Below are positions 6,948 to 16,473 of a DNA stretch of 50,084 nucleotides, one piece after another. Location of the stretch: the NCBI RefSeq assembly GCF_000766865.1, contig NZ_JNFA01000006.1, positions 1 through 50,084 on the forward strand, in the 5' to 3' direction. This DNA is from Listeria booriae. GTDB taxonomy: Bacteria > Bacillota > Bacilli > Lactobacillales > Listeriaceae. The number at the start of each line of letters is the position of its first letter. The stretch's first letter is position 1. The position numbers were made by a program, and so were the translations under genes. The notes below the pieces were generated by a model, which ran no database searches, was not told the DNA's origin, and saw only the letters and a program-made list of their open reading frames with translations.

Positions 6948-9900
6948 ATGGCTTTACAATTTATTTTAGGTCGCGCGGGTACTGGAAAAACGGCGCGGGT
7001 CATGGATTTATTAGAGGAACGGATACACGATGGGGCGAATTGTATTTTGTTAGTGCCTGATCAGATGACGTTGCAGGCGGAGACGGTATTTTTTGAACGT
7101 GAGCGTGTTGCGGGTTTATTAGAGACGCAGATTTTTAGTTTCAGCAGGTTAGCATGGCGGGTTTTGCAGGAAAGTGGTGGGTTGGCTCGGACTTTTTTGA
7201 CGGATTCGGGATTGGAAATGATTATTCGCAAAATCTTAATTGAAAAGCAAGGGGATTTGCGTTTATTTGGCAGGACTGCTTCTAAGAAAGGCTTTATTAA
7301 GGAGCTGGAACAGGTTTTTAAAGAGATGAAACAGTGTTGCATTGAGCCGGAGAATTTACGTGGATTTGAGGGGCAAGGTAATATTGATTTGGATCATAAG
7401 ATGGCGGATATTTCGTTGTTGCTTGATGCGTATGAAGACATGTTGTGCGGTAAGTATTTGGAGACGGAGGATTATTTGCGTTTATTGGTAGATGCGATTA
7501 AGTCGAGTTCGTTTCTGAAGGAGAGCGAGATTTTTATTGATGGTTTTTATGAATTTTCACCGCAGGAATATGCAGTTCTTGGTGAGTTGGTTGGGGTCTG
7601 TAGGAAAGTGACGATTGCGCTGACTGTGGATCGGGCTTATCAGATTGGTGAGCTGCATGAGTATCGCTTGTTTCAGATGACTGGGATGACGTATGCGAAA
7701 TTGAAGGAGTTGGCGACAGATAGGTGTGATGTGTTGCCTGATATTATATTGGAGGATAGCAAGCGATTTCAACAGGAGGAATTGGCTTATTTGGAGCGGA
7801 CTTGGTCGACGCTTTCTAATGATACCTTTGATGGGGAAGTAGATCATTTTGCGATTGATGAGGCGAGTAATCGGCGAGCTGAGATGGATGGGATTGCACG
7901 GCGGATTCGGCAGTTGGCTGCGGAGGGGTATCGTTATCGGGATATGGCAGTTTTGATTCGAAATATCGATACGTATGAGACGATTTTGCGGGCTTCTTTT
8001 GAGGCGAATGATGTGCCTTATTTCCTTGATGTAAAGCGAACGATGGCGAATCATCCGATGGTTGAATTTATTCGTTCTAGCCTGGATATTATTCGGACGA
8101 ACTGGCAATATGAAGCGGTTTTTCAGGCGATTCGGACGGAGTTTTTCTTTCCAATGGATGTTCGGAGTAATGTGTATCGTGGGAAAGTCGATGTTTTTGA
8201 GAATTATGTTTTGGAAAATGGTATTTATAATAAGCGTCGCTGGATGGATAAGAAGCCGTGGATGTATCGGAAAATTCGTGGGTTGGATTTGAATCAAGGT
8301 GTGCAGACGGATGAGGAAAAAGAAGTTGAGACGGTTGTTAATGAAGTGAGAGAGCAGATTAAGCGTCCGTTAGTGCGTCTTGAGAAAGGCTTGAAGGGTG
8401 CGAAGACGGGGCTTGATTTAGCAGGTGTTTTATTCCAATTTATAGTGGATACGCGTGTGGATGAGCGATTGGATTTGTGGCGTCAAAATGCGGAAGATGC
8501 TGGGGAATTGGAGCTTGCAAGGGAGCATGAACAGGCTTGGAAGTCTGTGATTGGTTTGTTGGATGAGTTTGTGGAAGTGATGGGTGACGATGAGGTGACG
8601 TTGGACGTTTTCTTTGATGTGGTAAATACGGGTCTCGATGCGCTGGATTTCTCATTATTGCCACCTTCGCTTGACCAATTAGTTGTAACGGATATGGAGA
8701 ATTCGCGTTTGCTGAATCGGAAGGTGATTTTTGCGGCGGGAATTAATGATGGTGTTTTACCGATGAGGAAGCAGGATTCTGGCATTTTGTCTGATGAGGA
8801 TCGGGAACGGTTGAATCAGTCGGGATTTGCTGTGAGACCTAGTGGGAAGCAGATGCTTTCTAGTGAGGAATTTTTGGCCTATCGTTTATTTACGCTGGCT
8901 TCAGATAAATTATTTATTAGTTTTCCGAATGCGGATGAGAATGGGAAGGAATTGTCGGAGTCGAGCTATATTAGGCGGTTGGAAGCTGGTTTTCCGAAGC
9001 TTGCGCGGGGGCTTTATTTGAGTGATCCTTCGTTGTTAGCGGATGAGGAGCAGGCGATGTATATTTCGGCACCTAAGGCTTCGATTGGTTATTTGACGGC
9101 GCAATTGCAAATGAAGAAGAAGGGGTATGTGATGTCGCCGGTTTGGTGGGATGCATATACGTTCTTTCTTTCGAATGGTGAGTGGAAAGGGAAGGCTTCG
9201 CGTATATTAGAGAGTTTATTTTATCAAAATAAAGCGCAAAATATTTCAGGAGAGGCTGCTACAGCTTTGTTTGGTGAGGATGTACATGCGAGTGTATCGC
9301 GGATGGAGCGTTTTTATAGTTGCCACTTCCAGCATTTCGCGCAACATGGCTTGAAATTGGAGGAGCGGGCTCATTTTAAATTGCAGTCGGTGGATATTGG
9401 CGAGATTTTTCATGGTGCGATGGAATGGATTTCAGCGGAGTTGCGCCAACGTGATTTGGAGTGGGGCAATCTTTCGGTGGAACAGTGTATGGAGATGGCT
9501 GGTCTTGCGATGGAATATTTGGCGCCAAAATTACAACATGAGATTTTACTTAGTACGAAACGGCTAGAGTATATTAGGTACAAGTTGCTTAATATTATTA
9601 TTCGTGCGACGCGGGTGTTGAATGAACAGGCGAAAATTAGCCAGTTTAAGCCGGTTGGATTGGAAGTCGATTTTGGTTTGAAAGGGGAAATTCCACCTTT
9701 GACGTTGCCGCTAAATGGTGGGCGTGAGCTTGTTTTGCAGGGACGGATTGACAGAATTGATGAAGCCGAGAAGGATGCGCGGACGTTTTTGCGGATTATT
9801 GATTACAAGTCGAGTGCGCATGATTTGCCGATGACGGAAGTGTATTATGGCTTGGCTTTGCAAATGTTGACGTATTTGGATATTGTGGTTGAGAATTCGG

Positions 9901-10412
9901 CTAAGTTGATTGGTAAGACGGCGGAACCTGCGGGTGTGCTTTATTTCCATATGCATAATCCACTTGTGAATGCGGAGAAGGAAATGACGGATGCGGAGCT
10001 TGAGAAGGAACTTTTGAAGAGTTTTCGGATGAAGGGGCTTGTGCTGGATGATGTGTTGGCGGTTTCGCTGATGGATGCGGAGCTTGAGGCTGGGAAGACA
10101 TCAACGGTTATTCCAACGGGGCTTAAGAAGGATGGGAATTTTAGTGCGCATTCTGCTACGGCAACGAAGGCTGAGTTTGATACGATGCGACAATATGTGA
10201 GACAGCAATATGTGAAGGCTGGAAATAAGATTATTGAAGGAGAAGTAGCGATTAACCCTTATAAATTGAAGGATCGGACGCCTTGTCAATTGTGCCCGTT
10301 TCGTTCGGTTTGTCAATTTGATGCGTCGCTTGCAAGTAATCAGTATAGGAAGTTTGAGAGTCAGAATCGGGCAGATGTTTTAATGAAAATGAGAGAGGAG
10401 GGGCAAGAATGA
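6948..10412 (+). CDS. addB: ATP-dependent helicase/nuclease subunit B (AddB)
   Basis: AddB subunit of the AddAB (RexAB-type) complex that resects double-strand breaks and recognises Chi; 1154 residues. Near the N-terminus is the Walker A loop GRAGTGKT (8-15). The C-terminal nuclease domain has RIDRID and IIDYKSS. The four cysteines of its 4Fe-4S staple are all present: Cys792 in YSCHFQ, and Cys1113, Cys1116 and Cys1122 in the CQLCPFRSVC motif. The start is placed at MALQFILGR, with GGTGG seven bases upstream, rather than six codons earlier at 6930. It overlaps addA by four bases. The coding strand is very rich in G. Confidence 0.97.
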   Translation: MALQFILGRAGTGKTARVMDLLEERIHDGANCILLVPDQMTLQAETVFFERERVAGLLETQIFSFSRLAWRVLQESGGLARTFLTDSGLEMIIRKILIEKQGDLRLFGRTASKKGFIKELEQVFKEMKQCCIEPENLRGFEGQGNIDLDHKMADISLLLDAYEDMLCGKYLETEDYLRLLVDAIKSSSFLKESEIFIDGFYEFSPQEYAVLGELVGVCRKVTIALTVDRAYQIGELHEYRLFQMTGMTYAKLKELATDRCDVLPDIILEDSKRFQQEELAYLERTWSTLSNDTFDGEVDHFAIDEASNRRAEMDGIARRIRQLAAEGYRYRDMAVLIRNIDTYETILRASFEANDVPYFLDVKRTMANHPMVEFIRSSLDIIRTNWQYEAVFQAIRTEFFFPMDVRSNVYRGKVDVFENYVLENGIYNKRRWMDKKPWMYRKIRGLDLNQGVQTDEEKEVETVVNEVREQIKRPLVRLEKGLKGAKTGLDLAGVLFQFIVDTRVDERLDLWRQNAEDAGELELAREHEQAWKSVIGLLDEFVEVMGDDEVTLDVFFDVVNTGLDALDFSLLPPSLDQLVVTDMENSRLLNRKVIFAAGINDGVLPMRKQDSGILSDEDRERLNQSGFAVRPSGKQMLSSEEFLAYRLFTLASDKLFISFPNADENGKELSESSYIRRLEAGFPKLARGLYLSDPSLLADEEQAMYISAPKASIGYLTAQLQMKKKGYVMSPVWWDAYTFFLSNGEWKGKASRILESLFYQNKAQNISGEAATALFGEDVHASVSRMERFYSCHFQHFAQHGLKLEERAHFKLQSVDIGEIFHGAMEWISAELRQRDLEWGNLSVEQCMEMAGLAMEYLAPKLQHEILLSTKRLEYIRYKLLNIIIRATRVLNEQAKISQFKPVGLEVDFGLKGEIPPLTLPLNGGRELVLQGRIDRIDEAEKDARTFLRIIDYKSSAHDLPMTEVYYGLALQMLTYLDIVVENSAKLIGKTAEPAGVLYFHMHNPLVNAEKEMTDAELEKELLKSFRMKGLVLDDVLAVSLMDAELEAGKTSTVIPTGLKKDGNFSAHSATATKAEFDTMRQYVRQQYVKAGNKIIEGEVAINPYKLKDRTPCQLCPFRSVCQFDASLASNQYRKFESQNRADVLMKMREEGQE

Positions 10413-13400
10413 AGGGCGAAATTCCAGTAAAACCAGCGGATGTGACGTGGACAAATGATCAGTGGAAGGCGATTCATGCGAGTGGTCAGAATGTACTAGT
10501 GGCTGCTGCTGCGGGATCGGGAAAAACGGCGGTGCTTGTTAATCGGGTTATTGAAAAAGTGATGAGTCCGGAGGCGCCGCTAGATATTGATGAGTTGTTG
10601 ATTGTGACGTTTACGAATGCGTCTGCGGCTGAGATGAAGGCTCGGATTGGGAAAGCGGTAGAGAATGCGCTGTTGGTAAATGAGTCTTCGGATCATTTGA
10701 AACGCCAGATTGCGCTTTTGAATTATGCTTCGATTTCGACGCTCCACTCTTTTTGTTTAGATGTGATTAAGAAATATTATTATTTGGCGGATATTGATCC
10801 TGAGTTTCGACTGATTGAGCCAATTGAAAGTTCGATGGTTCGGGATGAGGTGATGGATCAGCTGTTGGAGGAACACTACGGAAATGTGGAGAATGTGCCA
10901 TTTTTTGAGTTAGTGGATACTTTTTCGGGGGATCGGTCGGATGATGATGTTGGGCAGGTAATTGGAGCGCTGTATGATTTTTCGAGGGCGCATCCGGAAC
11001 CAGAGAAATGGCTAGACGCGATTGTTGCCAATTATGATGTTAGTGCGATTCGTGATGTGACGGAATTGCCGTTTTATGCGATTATTTATAAGCAGTTATT
11101 GATGACTTTGCGACAAGCAGAGCAATTTTTGACGTATGCGATTTTTTTATGTGGGGAAACGGCTGGGCCGGAGCCTTATTTGGTGACGTTGGAGAATGAT
11201 TTGATGCAAGTGCAGCAGGTGATGGCGGGACTGGATGGTAGCTGGGAAGAGGTTGCTGCGGTTTGGAAGGCTGTGAAATTTCAACGGATTGCTACGCTTA
11301 AAAATAAGGAATTGTATGATGAGGTATTGGTCAGCCAAGTGAAGAAGTTGCGGGATCAGGCGAAGAAGGCGATTGCTGATGCGGAGAGTGAATGGTTTTC
11401 GCGGAATGGCGAGAATTATTTGCTGGACTTAGAGAAGATGAAGCCGACGATTGGAACGCTAGTTGCGCTTGCGAAGGAATTTTCGATGCGGTTTTATCAG
11501 GAAAAAGTAGCGCGTGGGATGCTGGACTTTAATGATTTGGAGCATTTGGCATTGCGGGTTTTGCGTGATGTGGATGGTGCGCCTTCTAATGCGGCACTTG
11601 GTTATCGTGAGAAGTTTAAGGAGGTATTGATTGATGAGTATCAGGATACGAACATGGTGCAGGAGCAGATTCTAGCTCTAGTTACGAAAGATTCAGAAGC
11701 GGACGGGAATTTGTTTATGGTTGGTGATGTGAAGCAGTCGATTTATCGTTTTCGTTTAGCGGAGCCGGGATTGTTTTTGGCGAAGTATCAGCGTTATACG
11801 GGAGATGGTGCTGGGACTGGCTTGCGCATTGATTTGTCGCAGAACTTTAGGAGCCGCGCGGATGTGCTAGATACGACGAACTTTATTTTTAGGCAGTTGA
11901 TGGATGCTGAGGTTGGGGAAGTTGCTTATGATAAGCAGGCAGAGCTTGTTGTAGGGGCGAATTTTCCGAAATCGGATAGTTCAGAGACGGAACTGGTTTT
12001 GATTGATATGGAGCAGGAGGACAAGTCTGAGGACATTGATGAACTTGCGCCGGAGCAGTTGCAGAAGCGGCAGGCGGAGGCGCGATATATTGCGAAACGG
12101 ATTGCGTCGCTGATTCAGGAGAAGACGCCGGTTTTTGATAAGGGGACGAAGGAATATCGACCTATGGAGTATCGGGATATTGTGATTTTGTCGCGGGCGC
12201 TTACGAGTGCACCGGATATTGAGGATGCGATGAAAGAGTGGGGCATTCCATTTTATGCGAATAATAATTCGGGATACTTTGAGGCGACAGAGGTTGCGAT
12301 TATGGTTTCTTTACTCAAAATTATTGATAATCCGTATCAGGATATTCCGCTAGCTTCTGTGTTACGCTCGCCGATTATTGGCTTGGACGAGGACGCGTTG
12401 GCTCGGATTCGGGCTGTTGGGAAAAATAAACCGTATTTTGAAGCTTTGGAGAGATATGCGGAGTCACAAGGTGATGCTTTGGCGTCGAGACTCAGTGCTT
12501 TTTTGAAGCAGTTGAGTGGTTGGCGTGAATTGTCGATGCGGGAGAATTTGGCGGATTTGATTGCGCGTATTTTTCAGGAGACTCACTTTTATGATTTTGT
12601 TGGTGGATTGCCTGGTGGAAAACAGCGTCAGGCGAATTTACGAGCGTTGTTAGATCGCGCGAACCAGTATGAGAAAACGGCTTTTCGTGGCTTGTTCCGC
12701 TTTATTCGCTTTGTGGAGAAATTGCAAGTGAAGGGGCAGGATTTAGGGACTGCGAAGACGTTGGGTGAAAAAGAAGATGTTGTGCGGATGATGACGATTC
12801 ATGCGAGTAAGGGACTGGAGTTTCCGATTGTATTTTTGTCGGGATTGGATCGTAAGTTTAATATGCGCGATATTTATAATAAATATTTATTTGATAAGGA
12901 TTTTGGCTTTGCGACGCGGTATAATGATCCTGTGAAGCGGCTTGTTTATCCATCGATTATGCAGCAGGCAATCAAGTACAAGAAGGTTGCGGAGATGATG
13001 GCTGAGGAGATGCGGGTGTTGTATGTTGCGCTGACTCGTGCGGAAGAAAAGCTAATTCTTGTCGGTACGGTTCCAAGTCTTGAGAAGGTGACGAAGGAAT
13101 GGGAGCAGAACATAATGCAAAAGGACTGGATGTTACCAGCGAGTACGCGATATCAGGCGAAAACGTATTTGCAATGGATTGGTAGTACTTTGGTGAGGCA
13201 TCCGGCTTATTTGGAACAGATGGATACTGGGAGAGAAGCGGCTGGTGTTGCTTTGGAGACAGATATGCGTTTGGTTATTGCCAAACATCATTGGCGGGAA
13301 TTGATTGCTGTCGATGTTGCGGATAAGAAGGATTCGGACTGGCTTAGTGTCGTGCAACGCGGAGATAGTGCGCCGGAGCAGACGCCGTTTTATGAAGAGA

Positions 13401-14128
13401 TTCAGAAGCGTTTAGGGTTTCAATATGGTTTTGCGGAAGCGACGAATATTAGGTCTAAGCAGTCTGTGACGGAGGTGAAACGTCAATTTTCTGTGGCGGA
13501 TAGTTTTAGTGATACGCGGTTTACGAGGAATGCGCAGCCTGTTTCGCTCGAGCGGCCTAAGTTTTTGCAGGAGAAGAGAATGACGGCGACGGAGCGTGGG
13601 ACGGCAATGCATACGGTGATGCAGGCGTTACCTTTAGACGGGAAGCCAACGCGAGAAAGTATTGCGAAATTATTGGATGATTTGCTTTTGCGTGAGGTTT
13701 TGAGTAAGAGCCAGCTGGAAGTGATAGAGATTGAGCCGATTTTGGCGTTTTTTGACACGGAATTAGGAGAGTTGATGTTGGCCAATGCTGGGAGTACGAA
13801 GCGTGAAGTGCCGTTTAGTTATCAGATCCCAGCGCAACGATTACACAAGGAAGCAAGCACGGAGGAGCAAGTGATTGTTCAGGGAATGATTGATGTGTTG
13901 GTAGATTTAGGCGAGGAACTTGTCATTATTGATTACAAAACAGATCAGATTACGAATAAATTTGAGAACGGCTGGCTTACTGGGGAGGCAATTTTGAAGA
14001 AACGGTATCAGGTGCAGATGGATATGTACCGGGAAGCTGTTGAAAAAATTACAGGTAGACAAGTGCGTCATATTTATTTATACTTTTTTGATGGGGACCA
14101 TGTTTGTGAACTGACAGGGGGAAGATAA
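10409..14128 (+). CDS. addA: ATP-dependent helicase/nuclease subunit A (AddA)
   Basis: UvrD-like helicase with a C-terminal nuclease, the motor subunit of AddAB; 1239 residues, usual length. Motif I is AAAGSGKT (about 33-40). Motif Ia lies in FTNASAAEMKARI, motif II in LIDEYQDTN, and motif III in GDVKQSIYRFRLA. Later come TIHASKGLEFP and VALTRAEEKL (motifs V and VI). The RecB-type nuclease motif ELVIIDYKTDQ is near residue 1170, with an upstream TERGTAMH block. GAGGAGGGGC precedes the ATG inside addB, so the two subunits are coupled and made in equal amounts. Confidence 0.97.
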   Translation: MKGEIPVKPADVTWTNDQWKAIHASGQNVLVAAAAGSGKTAVLVNRVIEKVMSPEAPLDIDELLIVTFTNASAAEMKARIGKAVENALLVNESSDHLKRQIALLNYASISTLHSFCLDVIKKYYYLADIDPEFRLIEPIESSMVRDEVMDQLLEEHYGNVENVPFFELVDTFSGDRSDDDVGQVIGALYDFSRAHPEPEKWLDAIVANYDVSAIRDVTELPFYAIIYKQLLMTLRQAEQFLTYAIFLCGETAGPEPYLVTLENDLMQVQQVMAGLDGSWEEVAAVWKAVKFQRIATLKNKELYDEVLVSQVKKLRDQAKKAIADAESEWFSRNGENYLLDLEKMKPTIGTLVALAKEFSMRFYQEKVARGMLDFNDLEHLALRVLRDVDGAPSNAALGYREKFKEVLIDEYQDTNMVQEQILALVTKDSEADGNLFMVGDVKQSIYRFRLAEPGLFLAKYQRYTGDGAGTGLRIDLSQNFRSRADVLDTTNFIFRQLMDAEVGEVAYDKQAELVVGANFPKSDSSETELVLIDMEQEDKSEDIDELAPEQLQKRQAEARYIAKRIASLIQEKTPVFDKGTKEYRPMEYRDIVILSRALTSAPDIEDAMKEWGIPFYANNNSGYFEATEVAIMVSLLKIIDNPYQDIPLASVLRSPIIGLDEDALARIRAVGKNKPYFEALERYAESQGDALASRLSAFLKQLSGWRELSMRENLADLIARIFQETHFYDFVGGLPGGKQRQANLRALLDRANQYEKTAFRGLFRFIRFVEKLQVKGQDLGTAKTLGEKEDVVRMMTIHASKGLEFPIVFLSGLDRKFNMRDIYNKYLFDKDFGFATRYNDPVKRLVYPSIMQQAIKYKKVAEMMAEEMRVLYVALTRAEEKLILVGTVPSLEKVTKEWEQNIMQKDWMLPASTRYQAKTYLQWIGSTLVRHPAYLEQMDTGREAAGVALETDMRLVIAKHHWRELIAVDVADKKDSDWLSVVQRGDSAPEQTPFYEEIQKRLGFQYGFAEATNIRSKQSVTEVKRQFSVADSFSDTRFTRNAQPVSLERPKFLQEKRMTATERGTAMHTVMQALPLDGKPTRESIAKLLDDLLLREVLSKSQLEVIEIEPILAFFDTELGELMLANAGSTKREVPFSYQIPAQRLHKEASTEEQVIVQGMIDVLVDLGEELVIIDYKTDQITNKFENGWLTGEAILKKRYQVQMDMYREAVEKITGRQVRHIYLYFFDGDHVCELTGGR

Positions 14129-14129
14129 A

Positions 14130-14990
14130 ATGAAATGGATTGCTTTTAAAGTTGGTGGCAGGGAGTCTTTTGGGATTGTAAAGGGAGATAAGATTATTGA
14201 CATTAGTGCGTTTTTTGTAGAGTCAGAATGTCCGAAGAGCTTGGTGGAGCTTATTGCTGAACCGGAGAAGTTGGAACATATCATGAATCAACAGGAGACG
14301 ATGAATGGGTCGATTTCATTGAAAGATGTGCAGTTTTTGCCGGCGATTGTTCCGCCAAATAATGTGTTAGCCGTCGGGAAAAATTATCGGAAACATGTGC
14401 TGGAAATGGGAAGTGTTGCGGATATTCCTGAGGCGATTATGATTTTCACGAAGAGTCGGAATACGTTGGTTGGAAATCGTGGACAGATTCCGTTGCATGC
14501 GGAAGTGACGCGTGAGTTGGATTATGAAGGGGAACTCGCAGTCGTTATTGGAAAGCAGATAACGAATGTGACGGAAGACGAGGCAATGGATGCGGTATTT
14601 GGCTATACGATTATTAATGATGTGACAGCGCGTGATTTGCAAGGAAAACACAAGCAGTTTTATATTGCCAAGAGCTTAGATGGGACGTGCCCAATTGGAC
14701 CTTATGTAGTTACGAAGGATGCGATTCCTGATCCGAGTAAGTTGCGGATTCAGACGTTTGTGAATGAGGAGCTCCGTCAGGATGGGAAACTGGACCAGAT
14801 GATTTTTCCGATTGCGATGATTATCGCAGAGCTTTCGAAGGGGCATACGCTTGTGCCAGGGGATGTGATTGCAACGGGGACACCAGATGGGGTTGGAAAA
14901 GGGATGAATCCGCCGAGCTTTTTACAGGCTGGGGATACGATTTCGGTAACGATTGAAGGTATTGGGACGCTTGAGAACCAGGTAATGTAG
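14130..14990 (+). CDS. fumarylacetoacetate hydrolase family protein
   Basis: FAH-superfamily enzyme of 286 residues. After a variable N-terminal domain (about 1-75) come the family motifs: VGKNYRKHVLEMG near residue 85, LDYEGELAVVIGK with the metal-binding acidic residues near 130, NDVTARDLQ near 165, and GTPDGVGKG near 250. Members hydrolyse or decarboxylate 2,4-diketo or 2-oxo acids with Mg2+ (the B. subtilis relative YisK acts on oxaloacetate). The substrate cannot be told from sequence. Its start codon is one base after the addA stop, so it is in the same transcript, as in related genomes, with no obvious functional link to DNA repair. Confidence 0.9.
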   Translation: MKWIAFKVGGRESFGIVKGDKIIDISAFFVESECPKSLVELIAEPEKLEHIMNQQETMNGSISLKDVQFLPAIVPPNNVLAVGKNYRKHVLEMGSVADIPEAIMIFTKSRNTLVGNRGQIPLHAEVTRELDYEGELAVVIGKQITNVTEDEAMDAVFGYTIINDVTARDLQGKHKQFYIAKSLDGTCPIGPYVVTKDAIPDPSKLRIQTFVNEELRQDGKLDQMIFPIAMIIAELSKGHTLVPGDVIATGTPDGVGKGMNPPSFLQAGDTISVTIEGIGTLENQVM

Positions 14991-15014
14991 AATAAAGAGA
15001 AATGGGGAATTAAT

Positions 15015-15374
15015 ATGTGGTCATATGTTCATTTAATTTCGTGGGTTGGCATTGTTGTTTTTACGCTAGTCGCGATGGTGATTTATAAGAAATCGGCAAA
15101 AGTTTTTACGATTATGCAGATGTGTAATCGTGTGTTGTATATTACGGTTATTTTGAGCGGTATTATGATGATGAAGTATAGTTTTAGCGAGCATGTGGTA
15201 GTATCGATTTTTAAAATATTGTTAGGTATTGCGACGATTGGTGTTGTTGAGATGCTGTTAAGTTATCGTAAAAAGCAGAAGCCATCGACATTATTTTTAT
15301 GGTTATTTATTATTTGTGTGATTGCAACGGTGAGCGTCGGCTTTTATTTATCGGGAGGAAGACCGTTGTTTTAA
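15015..15374 (+). CDS. yisL: YisL/DUF1516 small membrane protein
   Basis: Integral membrane protein of 119 residues with four hydrophobic segments (about 5-22, 38-55, 63-82, 92-112) linked by short basic loops. It begins [13 protein letters not shown] and has a YKKSAK loop and a YRKKQKP loop, matching the DUF1516/YisL family pattern. Function is unknown. GGGGAAT precedes the start. It lies 24 bases after the FAH gene; yisK and yisL are also neighbours in B. subtilis. Confidence 0.8.
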   Translation: MWSYVHLISWVGIVVFTLVAMVIYKKSAKVFTIMQMCNRVLYITVILSGIMMMKYSFSEHVVVSIFKILLGIATIGVVEMLLSYRKKQKPSTLFLWLFIICVIATVSVGFYLSGGRPLF

Positions 15375-15387
15375 GTAGTCGTAATTT

Positions 15388-16314
15388 GTGAGAAAGTGGG
15401 AAAATGGATTGAATCAACGGCAAGTGTATATTGAAGGTACGAAAAAGTTTTTTATTGCTGTTTTGGCGGCGTTATTAAATGCGATTGGGATGAATTTCTT
15501 CTTAATTCCAGCGCATGTTTATGCGAGCGGATTGACTGGGGTAGCGCAGTTGACGTCAGATTTATTGCAGGACGGGATTGGTGTGTCGCTTTCGACAGGG
15601 ATGTTGGTTTTGCTTCTGAATATTCCGGTGGCGATATTGGGCTGGTTTAAGGTTGGCCGAGCGTTTACGGTATTTAGTTTTGTAACGGTTGCCTTTATGT
15701 CGTTGTTTTTGATTGTGATACCGGTGCAGGAAGTGTCATCGGATATTTTGTTGAATGCGATTTTTGGTGGTGTGATAGCATCAGTGGGGATTGGTTTGGC
15801 ACTGAAGTTCGGGATTTCTTCGGGTGGATTGGATATTATCGCGATGTATATTACGATTAAGACGGGGCGTTCTTTTGGTAAGTATTTCTTGATTATGAAT
15901 GGCGTGATTATTTTTATTGCTGGGTTTACATATGAGTGGACGTTTGCGCTTTATACGCTGATTTCGTTATATGTATCGAGCCGCGTGATTGACACAATTC
16001 ATACGAGACATCAGAAATTGACTGCGATGATTATGACGCAAAATCAAGAGGAAGTTATTAAGGGAATTCAGGATAATATGTTCCGCGGGATTACTGTGGT
16101 TGAGGCGCTTGGCGCATACTCGAGGGAAAGCGTGACGATGCTTGTCATTGTTATTACGCGGTATGAATTGTATGATTTGACGCATGTTGTGCAAGCTGTG
16201 GACCCGAAATGCTTTATTAATGTTATGGAGACTTCGAGTGTATTTGGTGATTTTCGTTCGGAGGCAGACCAGAAAATGGCGATGGAAATGTACAAAACAA
16301 GGATGCATCAGTAG
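15388..16314 (+). CDS. yitT: YitT family membrane protein
   Basis: DUF161/DUF2179 (YitT) family protein of up to 308 residues. Five hydrophobic segments fill about residues 18-185, including the family block LLNAIGMNFFLIPAHVYASG and the GLALKFGISSGGLDI motif. A cytoplasmic C-terminal DUF2179 domain (about 220-300) follows, with TAMIMTQNQEEVI and RGITVVEALGAYSRE. The role is unknown; a transporter has been proposed for the family. The frame opens at GTG 15388, but TTG 15409 (protein beginning NQRQVY) has GTGGGA upstream and may be the real start. Confidence 0.85.
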   Translation: MRKWENGLNQRQVYIEGTKKFFIAVLAALLNAIGMNFFLIPAHVYASGLTGVAQLTSDLLQDGIGVSLSTGMLVLLLNIPVAILGWFKVGRAFTVFSFVTVAFMSLFLIVIPVQEVSSDILLNAIFGGVIASVGIGLALKFGISSGGLDIIAMYITIKTGRSFGKYFLIMNGVIIFIAGFTYEWTFALYTLISLYVSSRVIDTIHTRHQKLTAMIMTQNQEEVIKGIQDNMFRGITVVEALGAYSRESVTMLVIVITRYELYDLTHVVQAVDPKCFINVMETSSVFGDFRSEADQKMAMEMYKTRMHQ

Positions 16315-16317
16315 GTC

Positions 16318-16407
16318 TTATTTAGGTTTTTTAGTAGAAGCTTTGATAAGCGCCCAAACGGCTGTAAAGGCGATTAGCCAAGCAATAATGATGATAATTG
16401 CGAGCAT
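16318..16407 (-). CDS. 29-residue single-pass membrane protein
   Basis: A 29-codon frame on the minus strand, below usual gene-calling limits. A start is followed by a hydrophobic stretch rich in Ile, Ala, Leu and Trp (about 2-22), then a basic tail ending STKKPK. AAAGGA lies eleven bases before the ATG. It sits between yitT and yitU just past the yitU terminator, so it would need readthrough or its own promoter. The composition is what a real small membrane protein looks like, but no homolog can be checked here. Confidence 0.5.
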   Translation of the reverse strand: MLAIIIIIAWLIAFTAVWALIKASTKKPK

Positions 16408-16431
16408 AATTTTTTACGTCCTTTCCAAATT

Positions 16432-16473
16432 TAAAAAGCTGGCTCATTAGAGATAATGGTCCAGCTTTTTTTA
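16432..16473. terminator. terminator between yitT and yitU
   Basis: An AAAAAGCTGG / CCAGCTTTTTTT stem with an 18-base loop. It is T-rich on either strand and so suits both convergent transcripts. Confidence 0.8.

Noticed and set aside
7557-8297. 246-codon frame antisense to addB
   Set aside because: The G-rich coding strand of addB rarely gives stop codons on the other strand; the peptide is Ile/Arg/Pro-rich and has no start site.
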